This document shows positions 1 to 5,585 of a stretch of DNA of 7,142 nucleotides, piece after piece. The translations under genes and the position numbers were made by a program. Below the pieces are notes generated by a model. The model was given only the letters and a program-made list of their open reading frames with translations. It made no database searches and had not been told where the DNA came from. This DNA is from an uncultured Atopobium sp. (lineage in GTDB: Bacteria; Actinomycetota; Coriobacteriia; Coriobacteriales; Atopobiaceae), in NCBI GenBank assembly GCA_916720465.1, contig CAKARF010000046.1, positions 1 to 7,142 on the forward strand, given 5' to 3'. The first letter of the stretch is position 1; the number at the start of each line of letters is the position of its first letter.

Positions 1-57
1 GCCTGGTCAGGAATTGACTACTTTGTAAAGTCTTGGCAATACATTGCTGAAGTTTAA
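1..57 (+). CDS. pgsA: C-terminal end of probable phosphatidylglycerophosphate synthase (partial)
   Basis: Reading from the first base gives 18 sense codons and a TAA, ending AWSGIDYFVKSWQYIAEV. The SG-x-DYF element followed by a short hydrophobic tail resembles the extreme C-terminus of CDP-diacylglycerol--glycerol-3-phosphate 3-phosphatidyltransferase (PgsA), the membrane enzyme that makes phosphatidylglycerophosphate from CDP-diacylglycerol and glycerol 3-phosphate. The catalytic CDP-alcohol phosphotransferase motif lies upstream of the window and cannot be checked. Context supports the call: pgsA directly precedes cinA-recA in Bacillus subtilis and many other bacteria. A strong hairpin follows the stop immediately, consistent with the end of a transcription unit. 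The assignment rests on a short tail plus synteny, so it is moderate. Confidence 0.6.
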   Translation, partial: AWSGIDYFVKSWQYIAEV

Positions 58-61
58 CAAG

Positions 62-90
62 ATGGCGTCTCACTGAGACGCCATATTTGT
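62..90 (+). terminator. Rho-independent terminator after pgsA
   Basis: A perfect 10-bp inverted repeat (ATGGCGTCTC at 62-71, GAGACGCCAT at 75-84) with a 3-base loop begins four bases after the pgsA stop codon and is followed by the T-rich stretch ATTTGT. The stem is compact and GC-containing, as expected of an intrinsic terminator, although the T tract is short. It separates pgsA from the downstream pncC, which should therefore have its own promoter. No convincing -35/-10 pair is visible between 91 and 150; a TATAAG at 90-95 lacks a partner. Confidence 0.8.
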
Positions 91-150
91 ATAAGATAAG
101 CTCATGTGCAGGTCAAACGGTTTTCTGCTGAATGAAAAGTTGGGATTCAA

Positions 151-648
151 ATGTTTTCATCTAAAGTTCTTTTAGAAGCTCAACAAGTTGTTTCAGAGGC
201 TCTTGCAACTGGTCTTACTGTAGCTTCCGCTGAGTCTTGTACGGGAGGACTTGTTGCGGGCGCTCTTACAGCCATCTCTGGATCATCAAGCGTGCTTAAG
301 GGCTCTGTTGTAAGCTATACCATTGAGATTAAGCAAAAGGTATTAGGCGTTTCAAAAGACATTTTTGATGAACCGTCCCTTGGCGCTGTTTCTGAGCCCT
401 GCGCAGCTCAAATGGCTTCGGGCGTTAGAGACATTATTGGATCAGATATTGCAGTTTCCGTTACAGGAATAGCTGGCCCAACAGGAGAAGAGCCTGGTAA
501 ACCAGTTGGAACAGTTTGGTTTGGTATTAACAGCAAAAACTTTACCTATACGGTCTGTAAACATTTTTCTGGTAATAGAGAACAGGTGCGAGAAGCTGCT
601 GTTTTGCAGGCTTTGCAATTAATTCATGAAGCAATTGTGAAGGCTTAA
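151..648 (+). CDS. pncC: Nicotinamide-nucleotide amidohydrolase (stand-alone CinA C-terminal domain)
   Basis: This 165-residue protein is a complete CinA C-terminal domain. The family hydrolyses nicotinamide mononucleotide to nicotinate mononucleotide and ammonia, a cytosolic pyridine-nucleotide recycling step. Visible signatures are ASAESCTGG at residues 25-33 with the conserved E28-S29-C30 around the nucleophile region, the glycine-rich VTGIAGPTG at 104-112, and the KPVGTVWFGI strand at 117-126. The length matches single-domain PncC/YgaD proteins (about 160-165 aa), not two-domain CinA (about 410-430 aa), so the N-terminal CinA/MoaB-like domain is absent. An in-frame TGA lies at 133-135, 15 bases before the ATG, so the protein cannot start much earlier. 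Ribosome binding is weak (GGGA at 142-145). The place between pgsA and recA is the classical cinA position. The older label 'competence-damage inducible' comes from this linkage and is not evidence of a competence role. Confidence 0.92.
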   Translation: MFSSKVLLEAQQVVSEALATGLTVASAESCTGGLVAGALTAISGSSSVLKGSVVSYTIEIKQKVLGVSKDIFDEPSLGAVSEPCAAQMASGVRDIIGSDIAVSVTGIAGPTGEEPGKPVGTVWFGINSKNFTYTVCKHFSGNREQVREAAVLQALQLIHEAIVKA

Positions 649-664
649 AATCCGATTTTAAGAG

Positions 665-703
665 AGAGGCTCAAAACTAGTTTGTTTTGAGCCTCTTAAT
701 TTC
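665..703 (+). terminator. Rho-independent terminator after pncC
   Basis: A hairpin with a 13-bp stem (665-677 with 684-696, core GAGGCTCAAAAC/GTTTTGAGCCTC) and a 6-base TAGTTT loop starts 16 bases after the pncC stop. It is followed by a moderately T-rich tail, TAATTTCT. The perfect pairing and its position between pncC and the recA promoter mark it as an intrinsic terminator, so recA is not expected to depend on readthrough from pncC. Confidence 0.85.
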
Positions 704-772
704 TGCGACTATGCAGGACTTATACAGTCAAATTTGTAATTAAGAAGAAATTAGCTGTTCAAGAGCGGAAAA

Positions 773-805
773 ATAGAGGTAAGAATTCAGACAAATTCCC
801 TCTAT
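773..805. repeat. Short inverted repeat upstream of the recA promoter
   Basis: ATAGAGG at 773-779 is repeated inverted as CCTCTAT at 799-805, separated by 19 bases, and ends 17 bases upstream of the recA -35 box. This could be a protein-binding site or chance in an AT-rich spacer. The remainder of 704-822 shows no gene and no other structure that I can support. Confidence 0.3.
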
Positions 806-822
806 AGAGTATATGTTTGACG

Positions 823-851
823 TTGACATAGAACGTCTGTTCTTATATTAT
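823..851 (+). promoter_or_regulatory. recA promoter (sigma-70-like)
   Basis: A perfect -35 hexamer TTGACA (823-828) is followed after exactly 17 bases by TATTAT (846-851), five of six matches to the -10 consensus. The predicted start is near A858, giving a leader of about 23 nt that includes the recA ribosome binding site. The core promoter contains a LexA-type operator between the two hexamers, so its basal strength is probably held down until DNA damage. It lies downstream of the pncC terminator, which makes recA-recX an independent unit. Confidence 0.85.
830..843. promoter_or_regulatory. LexA SOS box in the recA promoter
   Basis: The palindrome A-GAAC-GTCT-GTTC-T matches the Gram-positive/actinobacterial SOS operator core GAAC-N4-GTTC used by Bacillus subtilis and Mycobacterium LexA. 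It sits in the 17-bp spacer between the recA -35 and -10 hexamers, where bound LexA would block RNA polymerase. Cleavage of LexA on RecA-ssDNA filaments would relieve this, giving the usual feedback loop. lexA itself is not in the window, so the regulator is inferred from the site alone. Confidence 0.88.
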
Positions 852-870
852 CATGGTATCAGAAAGAGCA

Positions 871-875
871 AGGAG
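871..875 (+). promoter_or_regulatory. recA ribosome binding site
   Basis: AGGAG lies five bases before the ATG at 881. It fixes the recA start at the MAKKAVSKEI N-terminus; the next in-frame Met is residue 40, too late to keep the conserved N-terminal helix. Confidence 0.85.
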
Positions 876-880
876 TATTC

Positions 881-1969
881 ATGGCTAAAAAGGCAGTTTC
901 AAAAGAGATCAAAGCTCGTACTACTGGTGATGAGAGGGATGAGGTTATCTCTTCAACTACAGCAGAGATCGAGAAGAAATTTGGTGCAGGCGCCATTATG
1001 CGTTTAGGTGAGGGTGGTCCTGCCTTTGATATTCAGGCTATTCCAACTGGCTCACTTGCTCTTGATGCAGCATTGGGTATTGGCGGCGTTCCTCGCGGCC
1101 GTATCGTAGAGATTTATGGCCCAGAGTCCTCTGGTAAGACAACTCTTTCTCTAGAAATTCTTGCAGAAGCTCAGGCTCTCGGTGGTGTTGTTGCCTTTAT
1201 TGACGCAGAGCACGCACTAGACCCAGGCTATGCAGCTCGTATTGGCGTTGATATTGACGATGTTTTAATTTCTCAGCCAGATACTGGTGAGCAGGCTTTA
1301 GAGATTTGCGACATGCTTGTTCGCTCAGGCGCCATTGATGTTGTAGTTGTAGACTCCGTTGCTGCTCTTGTTCCTCGTGCAGAGATTGAGGGAGAAATCG
1401 GCGATTCTAGCGTTGGTCTTCAGGCTCGTCTTATGAGTCAAGCTCTCCGTAAGTTAGCCGGCTCTCTTTCAAAGTCTAATACGCTCTGTATTTTCATTAA
1501 CCAACTTAGAGAGAAGATTGGCGTAATGTTTGGAAGCCCAGAGACCACTTCCGGTGGTAGGGCTCTGAAGTTCTTCTCCACTGTTCGTATGGATATTCGC
1601 CGTGTTGACAGCATTAAGGTAAATGGAGAAAACGTTGGTAACCGTGTTCGCGTCAAGGTTGTAAAGAACAAGGTTGCTCCACCTTTTAAGGTTGCTGAGT
1701 TTGACATTATGTATGGTCAAGGAATCTCCAAAGAAGGTTCCATTCTTGATATGGCTGTTGATTTTGAGATTGTCAACAAGTCTGGAGCTTGGTTTACCTA
1801 TGAGGGTGAGCGTCTTGGCCAGGGTAGAGAAGCAGCTAAATCTTTCCTTACTGCCAATCCAGATCTCATGGAGGAGATTGATCACAAGGTACGAGTTGCT
1901 TGTGGCCTTGTATTTGATGAAGATTCCGAAGTTGGTACTCCGGTTGCAACGGAAGATTCTGCTGAATAA
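881..1969 (+). CDS. recA: Recombinase RecA
   Basis: This 362-residue protein is a full-length RecA, the ATP-dependent strand-exchange protein that forms filaments on single-stranded DNA, drives homologous recombination and repair, and stimulates LexA self-cleavage. Features in order: an N-terminal oligomerisation helix containing KKFGAGAIMRLG (32-43); Walker A GPESSGKT (80-87); the FIDAEHALD block with catalytic Glu at 110 (Glu96 in E. coli); Walker B VVVVDS (154-159); and the DNA-binding L2 segment after NQLREKIGVMFGSPETTSGG (207-226). The acidic C-terminal tail (DEDSEVGTPVATEDSAE) is typical. Numbering is shifted by 14 relative to E. coli because of a charged N-terminal extension, which the good ribosome binding site supports as real. 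The gene has its own SOS-controlled promoter and overlaps recX by one base. There is no sign of an intein or frameshift. Confidence 0.99.
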   Translation: MAKKAVSKEIKARTTGDERDEVISSTTAEIEKKFGAGAIMRLGEGGPAFDIQAIPTGSLALDAALGIGGVPRGRIVEIYGPESSGKTTLSLEILAEAQALGGVVAFIDAEHALDPGYAARIGVDIDDVLISQPDTGEQALEICDMLVRSGAIDVVVVDSVAALVPRAEIEGEIGDSSVGLQARLMSQALRKLAGSLSKSNTLCIFINQLREKIGVMFGSPETTSGGRALKFFSTVRMDIRRVDSIKVNGENVGNRVRVKVVKNKVAPPFKVAEFDIMYGQGISKEGSILDMAVDFEIVNKSGAWFTYEGERLGQGREAAKSFLTANPDLMEEIDHKVRVACGLVFDEDSEVGTPVATEDSAE

Positions 1970-2643
1970 TGTCAGAAATTTCTTGGTCGATTGAGCTTCC
2001 AAAAAAGAAACAGGCAGTTCTAGGTCAGGCAAAGCCTAAAGCAAAGATACTTTTAGAAACTGAAGTTGGAGGGACGGAGGAATTCTTTGTCCCTCCAACA
2101 GTAGCTCGTGCTCTTCAGAACAAAGAGAAAGATGGTGTTTTTACACCTTCTTCTCGTAATGAGTTTTTATATGAGCTAAAAGAGATTTCAACGCAGTGCA
2201 TTAAAGCTCGTATTGAGGCTTTGATTGTAAAAAGGGACTACTCTACAGCAGAGCTTCAAAAAAAGCTCATGCTTGATGGCTATCAGAAGAATGTAAGAGA
2301 CCCTGCAGTGCAGAGGGCTGTTGAAGTTGGTTTGATTAATGACAGTCGTTTTGCAGACGTCTATATACGTTCAAAAATTTCGCAAGGCTGGGGTCCTCTT
2401 AAAATTAAAACTGAAATTTCTAAAAAAGGGATTGAAGTTGAGACACTCCCTGGATGGCCTGACGCTTATTTTTCTGATGTGGATGAATTTGAAGTTGCGT
2501 ATTCTTTGGCCCAGAGAAAACACCTGTCGGGAAAAAATGATTATGAGAAGCTTGTCAGGTTTCTCGCCACAAAGGGATATTCATTTTCTATAGCATCATC
2601 TGTTGCTAAAAAGATTTTGGATGAAAACGCCACATCTGAATGA
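1969..2643 (+). CDS. recX: Regulatory protein RecX
   Basis: This 224-residue protein is a RecX-family modulator that binds RecA filaments and limits their ATPase, strand exchange and co-protease activity. RecX is built of three-helix repeats, and at least three are recognisable: residues 79-105 (ending YSTAELQKKLMLDGY), residues 115-156 with the hallmark GLINDSRFADVYI (121-133) and an RSKISQGWG-x-LKIK segment, and residues 191-216. The first 60 residues form a basic and then beta-strand-rich extension, as in many Gram-positive RecX proteins. The ATG shares its A with the last base of the recA TAA stop, and there is no good Shine-Dalgarno sequence nearby. Translation is therefore probably coupled to recA, and the gene shares the SOS promoter. 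No hairpin terminator follows, so some readthrough towards rny is possible. Confidence 0.93.
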   Translation: MSEISWSIELPKKKQAVLGQAKPKAKILLETEVGGTEEFFVPPTVARALQNKEKDGVFTPSSRNEFLYELKEISTQCIKARIEALIVKRDYSTAELQKKLMLDGYQKNVRDPAVQRAVEVGLINDSRFADVYIRSKISQGWGPLKIKTEISKKGIEVETLPGWPDAYFSDVDEFEVAYSLAQRKHLSGKNDYEKLVRFLATKGYSFSIASSVAKKILDENATSE

Positions 2644-2707
2644 ATATATTTGCTTAGCTTATAAGTCTGTTGTATTGATGTACTTTACTTTTCCTACCTG
2701 CTATTTA

Positions 2708-2736
2708 TTGACAAAAGTTACAATGCTCTATACGAT
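2708..2736 (+). promoter_or_regulatory. Promoter of the rny leader and operon
   Basis: A perfect TTGACA (2708-2713) and TACGAT (2731-2736) are separated by the ideal 17 bases. The predicted start lies near 2741-2743, about 184 nt before the rny ATG. The promoter is better matched than most and has no SOS box, so the operon is probably strongly transcribed at its start and then controlled in the leader. The stretch between recX and this promoter (2644-2707) holds no gene or hairpin terminator that I can see. Confidence 0.8.
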
Positions 2737-2762
2737 AAATATGCCGTGAATAGGCTCATTTC

Positions 2763-2778
2763 CGCTGGGCAACCAGCG
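2763..2778 (+). other. GCAA tetraloop stem-loop in the rny leader
   Basis: CGCTGG and CCAGCG form six perfect base pairs closed by GCAA, a stable GNRA tetraloop often found in structured RNAs and able to dock into receptors. Its 3' strand runs directly into TCACG, which pairs with CGTGA at 2745-2749, so the two helices could stack coaxially and leave a 13-base bulge (2750-2762) on the 5' side. That bulge contains the GGCTCATT segment able to pair with the terminator region. Confidence 0.6.
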
Positions 2779-2841
2779 TCACGTATACAGTAGGTATCTC
2801 ATACACTTGATCTATCTCTGCATGTGGCATGACCAGCCAAT

Positions 2842-2868
2842 GAACCCTGCTCATGGCGGGTTCTTTAG
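2842..2868 (+). terminator. Terminator-like hairpin in the rny leader (possible attenuator)
   Basis: GAACCC (2842-2847) pairs with GGGTTC (2858-2863). Two further G-C pairs become available if T2848 is bulged (GC 2849-2850 with GC... at 2856-2857), leaving a TCATG loop. The stem is followed by TTT within TTCTTTAG, a short but plausible U tract. Its left arm is part of the AATGAACC sequence that can pair with 2753-2760, so formation may be conditional. The T tract is weak, so strong termination is not assured. Confidence 0.45.
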
Positions 2869-2886
2869 ACACTGTTGTGTCTAAAG
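2863..2886 (+). repeat. Perfect 10-bp hairpin before rny
   Basis: CTTTAGACAC (2863-2872) and GTGTCTAAAG (2877-2886) form a perfect stem with a TGTT loop, about 40 bases before the rny start. No U tract follows directly, so it is not a classical terminator. It shares one base with the preceding hairpin. It could stabilise the 5' end of the rny message, serve as an RNase cleavage or processing site, or be a protein-binding palindrome in DNA. Confidence 0.6.
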
Positions 2887-2915
2887 TCTCCTGAACACTT
2901 TTGTAATCGCCATTT

Positions 2916-2921
2916 GAGGAG
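2916..2921 (+). promoter_or_regulatory. rny ribosome binding site
   Basis: GAGGAG lies five bases before the ATG at 2927. This strong, well-spaced site fixes the rny start at MELAAVGIV, which places the membrane anchor at the very N-terminus as the family requires. Confidence 0.85.
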
Positions 2922-2926
2922 TAGGT

Positions 2927-4480
2927 ATGGAATTAGCAGCGGTAGGCATTGTTTGCCTTCTTGTGGGAGTAGGCCTTGCATACGGCGTACTCTCTAACAT
3001 TAGTAATTCAAAGATTAAAACTGCAGAACAGCAGTTAAAAGATGCTCAGACTAGTGCAGATCGTATTGCTTCTGAAGCAGCTCGCCAGGCAGAAACAGTT
3101 AAAAAAGAAGCTGTTCTTGAGGCTAAAGAAGAAGTTCTTCAGCTTAAGCAGGCAGCAGAGGCAGATGAGAAAAAGCGTAAGAGTGAGCTCCGTAGCATGG
3201 AGAATCGTATTCTTCAGCGTGAAGAGTCCCTTGATCACCGTACTGATGCACTAGAGAAGCGTGAGCATCAGCTCTCCAGCCTTCAGGGCCAGCTTGATCG
3301 TCGTAAGAACGATTTGGATTCTCTTGTTTCTCAGCAGTCTCAAGAGCTTGAGCGCATTGCAGCTCTTACAAAAGATGAGGCTCATGATGAGCTTCTGGCT
3401 CGAGTCCGTTCTGAAAGTGTTCGCGATGAGGCTATGATTCTTCGTGAGTCTGAGCAGCGCGTTCGTGCACAAGCAGATAAAACTGCACGTGAGATTATTT
3501 CTACCGCTATTCAGCGTGTCGCTGCAGATCAGGCTTCTGAGATTACAGTAACTTCCGTCCATATCCCATCTGATGATCTAAAGGGTAGGATTATTGGACG
3601 TGAGGGTAGAAACATTCGTACCTTCGAGCAGGTGTCTGGTGTTTCTCTTGTTATTGATGACACTCCAGAGACTGTAGTTCTTTCAAGTTTTGATCCAGTC
3701 CGCCGTGAGACCGCTCGTGTTGCACTTGAGAACCTCATTGCAGACGGTCGTATTCATCCAGCTCGTATTGAGGAGCTCTACAAGAAGGCTGAGGCTCTTG
3801 TTAACGAGCGTGTTCTTGAGGCTGGCGAACAGGCTGCATTTGATTGTGGTATTCACGATCTTCATCCAGAGATCGTAAAGACTCTTGGTAAGCTTCGCTA
3901 CCGTACTTCTTACGGTCAGAACGTTCTTGCTCACTCTGTTCAGGTTGCAGTACTTTGCGGCATTATGGCTGAAGAGCTTGGCCTTGAGCCTGCTCCAGCT
4001 AAGCGCGCTGGTCTGCTTCATGACCTTGGTAAGGCAATTGACCACGAGGTTGAGGGTCCACACGCTGTAATTGGTGCAGATCTTGCTCGTCGTCATGGTG
4101 AGCGTCCAGAGATTGTTCACGCCATTGAGGCTCATCACGCAGATATCGAGCCAAATACTGTTCTTGACATGCTTGTTATGGCTGCAGACGCTATTTCTGC
4201 TGCACGTCCTGGTGCTCGTCGTGAGTCTGCTGAGAACTACATCAAGCGTCTTGAGAAGCTTGAGGCTATCTCTAATGCGCACGAGGGCGTTGAGCGTACT
4301 TACGCAATGCAGGCTGGCCGTGAGCTTCACGTGATGGTTGAGCCTCAGATGATTAGCGATTCCGAGGCAACTGTTCTTGCTCACGATATTGCTAAGCAAA
4401 TTGAGGATGAGATGGAATACCCAGGACAGGTCCGCGTTGTTGTTATTCGCGAGTCTCGTGCTGTAGACGTTGCTAAGTAA
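2927..4480 (+). CDS. rny: Ribonuclease Y
   Basis: This 517-residue protein has the complete RNase Y architecture. It is a membrane-anchored endoribonuclease that initiates mRNA decay and riboswitch turnover, cutting preferentially in single-stranded AU-rich RNA. Order: an N-terminal transmembrane anchor (about residues 2-22, no cleavable signal); a long charged coiled coil rich in K, E, Q and R (about 28-200); a KH RNA-binding domain with GRIIGREGRNIRTFE (220-234), in which GREG is the GxxG loop, followed by IDDTPETVVLSSFDPVRRE; and an HD metal-dependent phosphohydrolase domain with H336, the catalytic pair H365-D366 in LLHDLGKA, H394-type histidines in EAHHAD (401-406) and D421. Length matches the usual 510-520 residues and no key residue is missing. 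It heads a tightly spaced operon and is preceded by a structured leader. Classical actinobacteria use RNase E/G, so an rny beside recA points towards a Firmicutes-like or Coriobacteriia setting. Confidence 0.97.
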   Translation: MELAAVGIVCLLVGVGLAYGVLSNISNSKIKTAEQQLKDAQTSADRIASEAARQAETVKKEAVLEAKEEVLQLKQAAEADEKKRKSELRSMENRILQREESLDHRTDALEKREHQLSSLQGQLDRRKNDLDSLVSQQSQELERIAALTKDEAHDELLARVRSESVRDEAMILRESEQRVRAQADKTAREIISTAIQRVAADQASEITVTSVHIPSDDLKGRIIGREGRNIRTFEQVSGVSLVIDDTPETVVLSSFDPVRRETARVALENLIADGRIHPARIEELYKKAEALVNERVLEAGEQAAFDCGIHDLHPEIVKTLGKLRYRTSYGQNVLAHSVQVAVLCGIMAEELGLEPAPAKRAGLLHDLGKAIDHEVEGPHAVIGADLARRHGERPEIVHAIEAHHADIEPNTVLDMLVMAADAISAARPGARRESAENYIKRLEKLEAISNAHEGVERTYAMQAGRELHVMVEPQMISDSEATVLAHDIAKQIEDEMEYPGQVRVVVIRESRAVDVAK

Positions 4481-4483
4481 TTT

Positions 4484-5569
4484 ATGGCAGCCACTTCTAC
4501 TGACTTAACAGGTTTTGTCGCCTCCATGGGAGGTGAACGCGCACTCCGTGTCGAGGAATCCCTCGGCGCGGGGTACGTTCGTTTACGCGTAGCAGAAGCA
4601 GAGCGTAGACAGGCAAAACACGATATCCGTTCGGTAGAAGATATTGTTATCGAGCTCTTACGTAATTCTCGCGATGCTGGTGCTCGTCACATTTATGTTG
4701 CAACCTCAAAAGAGGGTGCACTCAGAACTATCACCATACTTGATGATGGTCAGGGTATTCCAAAAGACATGCAGGAGAAAATCTTTGAAGCTCGTGTAAC
4801 TTCAAAGCTTGAGAGTATGCATATGGACCGTTGGGGAATTCATGGACGAGGCATGGCTCTTTATTCCATCAGAGAAAACTGTGAATCAGCCCAGGTTGTG
4901 GCTTCTGCTCCAGGACTTGGCTCTGTTATTCAGATTGTGGTAGACACTACTAAAATTTCCGAGCGAGTAGATCAGTCTACTTGGCCAACCTGTGGTTTGA
5001 ATGAGGACGGATTCAAGACAACCGTTAAAGGCCCCCATAATATCATTCGTACCTGCTGTGACTTTGCGCTTGAGGTTAAAGGCTCGTGTGAGGTAATGCT
5101 GGGCTCTGCTGCAGAGATTGCAGCTACTGCTCGTCGCAGAATTGCACAGACGCTTGATATCGCTGACCTGCTATTTGTTGAAGGCTTTGAAAACGTTCCT
5201 GTTCTTGAGCGCTTCAGGGCCGCAGCGGATGCAACAGAGCTTTCTGAGGTTTGTAAGTCTCTTGGACTTTCTATGTCAGATAGAACTGCTCATAGAATTA
5301 TTGCTGAGCAGATTAAGCCTTTGCGTAGTGTGTATGCACAGGTCAGCCACACTGTTGAACCTGAAGGGGTTTCTCGCGAAATTGATCTGATGAAAGACCA
5401 CCGAGGCCTCAAGATGAGTAAGGCTGATATCAGCAGTTTTTCTCGAAAAATGGAGCAGAGCTTTGCTGATTTGTCCGAGAAATACTATGTTTCTTTGACG
5501 TCTGAGCCTCGTGTCCGTGTAAGTAAAAACAAAATTGTTGTGACTTTTGATATTGAGTCGCAAGAGTAG
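4484..5569 (+). CDS. Uncharacterised GHKL-superfamily ATP-binding protein
   Basis: This 361-residue protein of unknown function carries a clear GHKL (gyrase/Hsp90/histidine kinase/MutL) ATP-binding fold. The N box is ELLRNSRDAGA (57-67, with E57 and N61), the G1 box is LDDGQGIP (86-93), a TSK lies at 106-108, and the G2/lid region is DRWGIHGRGMALYSI (115-129). The DAGA and TSK elements are closer to MutL-type ATPases than to histidine kinases. No histidine phosphoacceptor domain, transmembrane segment or recognised MutL nuclease motif is visible. The C-terminal half (about 170-361) is helical and charged; residues 250-275 could form a helix-turn-helix, but this is only an impression. It lies 3 bases after rny and 27 before spoVS, so it is almost certainly co-transcribed. 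Start choice is uncertain: there is no clear Shine-Dalgarno, and Met15 is an alternative, but translational coupling to rny favours the first ATG. Confidence 0.85.
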   Translation: MAATSTDLTGFVASMGGERALRVEESLGAGYVRLRVAEAERRQAKHDIRSVEDIVIELLRNSRDAGARHIYVATSKEGALRTITILDDGQGIPKDMQEKIFEARVTSKLESMHMDRWGIHGRGMALYSIRENCESAQVVASAPGLGSVIQIVVDTTKISERVDQSTWPTCGLNEDGFKTTVKGPHNIIRTCCDFALEVKGSCEVMLGSAAEIAATARRRIAQTLDIADLLFVEGFENVPVLERFRAAADATELSEVCKSLGLSMSDRTAHRIIAEQIKPLRSVYAQVSHTVEPEGVSREIDLMKDHRGLKMSKADISSFSRKMEQSFADLSEKYYVSLTSEPRVRVSKNKIVVTFDIESQE

Positions 5570-5585
5570 AACAAACGCACAATAA

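Larger units (their letters stand above)
2743..2886 (+). ncRNA. Structured leader RNA or small RNA upstream of rny, class unknown
   Basis: The transcript predicted from the upstream promoter begins directly in paired sequence. Visible elements in order are: an outer stem CGTGA (2745-2749)/TCACG (2779-2783); within it a perfect 6-bp stem CGCTGG (2763-2768)/CCAGCG (2773-2778) capped by a GCAA tetraloop; a terminator-like hairpin at 2842-2863; and a perfect 10-bp hairpin at 2863-2886. A mutually exclusive pairing exists: GGCTCATT (2753-2760) with AATGAACC (2839-2846) at 7 of 8 positions, continued by GCTGG (2764-2768) with CCAGC (2833-2837). This would open the GCAA stem and the terminator-like hairpin. 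Such an either/or arrangement is typical of attenuators and riboswitches, but a discrete sRNA of about 125 nt is also possible. I recognise no known riboswitch, T-box, 6S or tmRNA signature. The 3' end is uncertain. Confidence 0.5.

Noticed and set aside
90..150. A promoter for pncC around TATAAG at 90-95
   Set aside because: No -35 hexamer at the proper distance and the element overlaps the tail of the terminator; too weak to annotate.
813..1007. A 64-codon + strand frame starting in the recA promoter
   Set aside because: It starts within the promoter upstream of the predicted transcript start and then overlaps recA out of frame; no ribosome site.
1469..2032. A 187-codon open frame on the - strand opposite the end of recA
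   Set aside because: It lies wholly over conserved RecA and RecX coding sequence, has no domain I recognise and no ribosome site; it is a codon-bias shadow.
2761..2778. Resemblance of TCCGCTGGGCA to the CCGCCTGGGCA hallmark of ZTP (pfl) riboswitches
   Set aside because: The rest of the ZTP aptamer is not visible, and in this RNA the segment is fully accounted for by a GCAA-capped hairpin. A covariance-model scan would settle it.
2822..2884. A 20-codon ORF (MWHDQPMNPAHGGFFRHCCV) inside the rny leader, considered as a leader peptide
   Set aside because: There is no Shine-Dalgarno before its ATG and no run of a regulatory amino acid; the RNA pairing explains the sequence better.
2743..2886. 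T-box, tmRNA, 6S, SRP RNA or tRNA in the recX-rny gap
   Set aside because: No AGGGTGG T-box motif, no SRP GGAAG core, no cloverleaf and no matching overall architecture could be found by eye.
3683..4399. A 238-codon open frame on the - strand opposite rny
   Set aside because: The + strand encodes the conserved KH and HD domains of RNase Y here. The antisense protein is low-complexity in L, S, N and T, as expected from reversed GTT/CTT/GAG codons.
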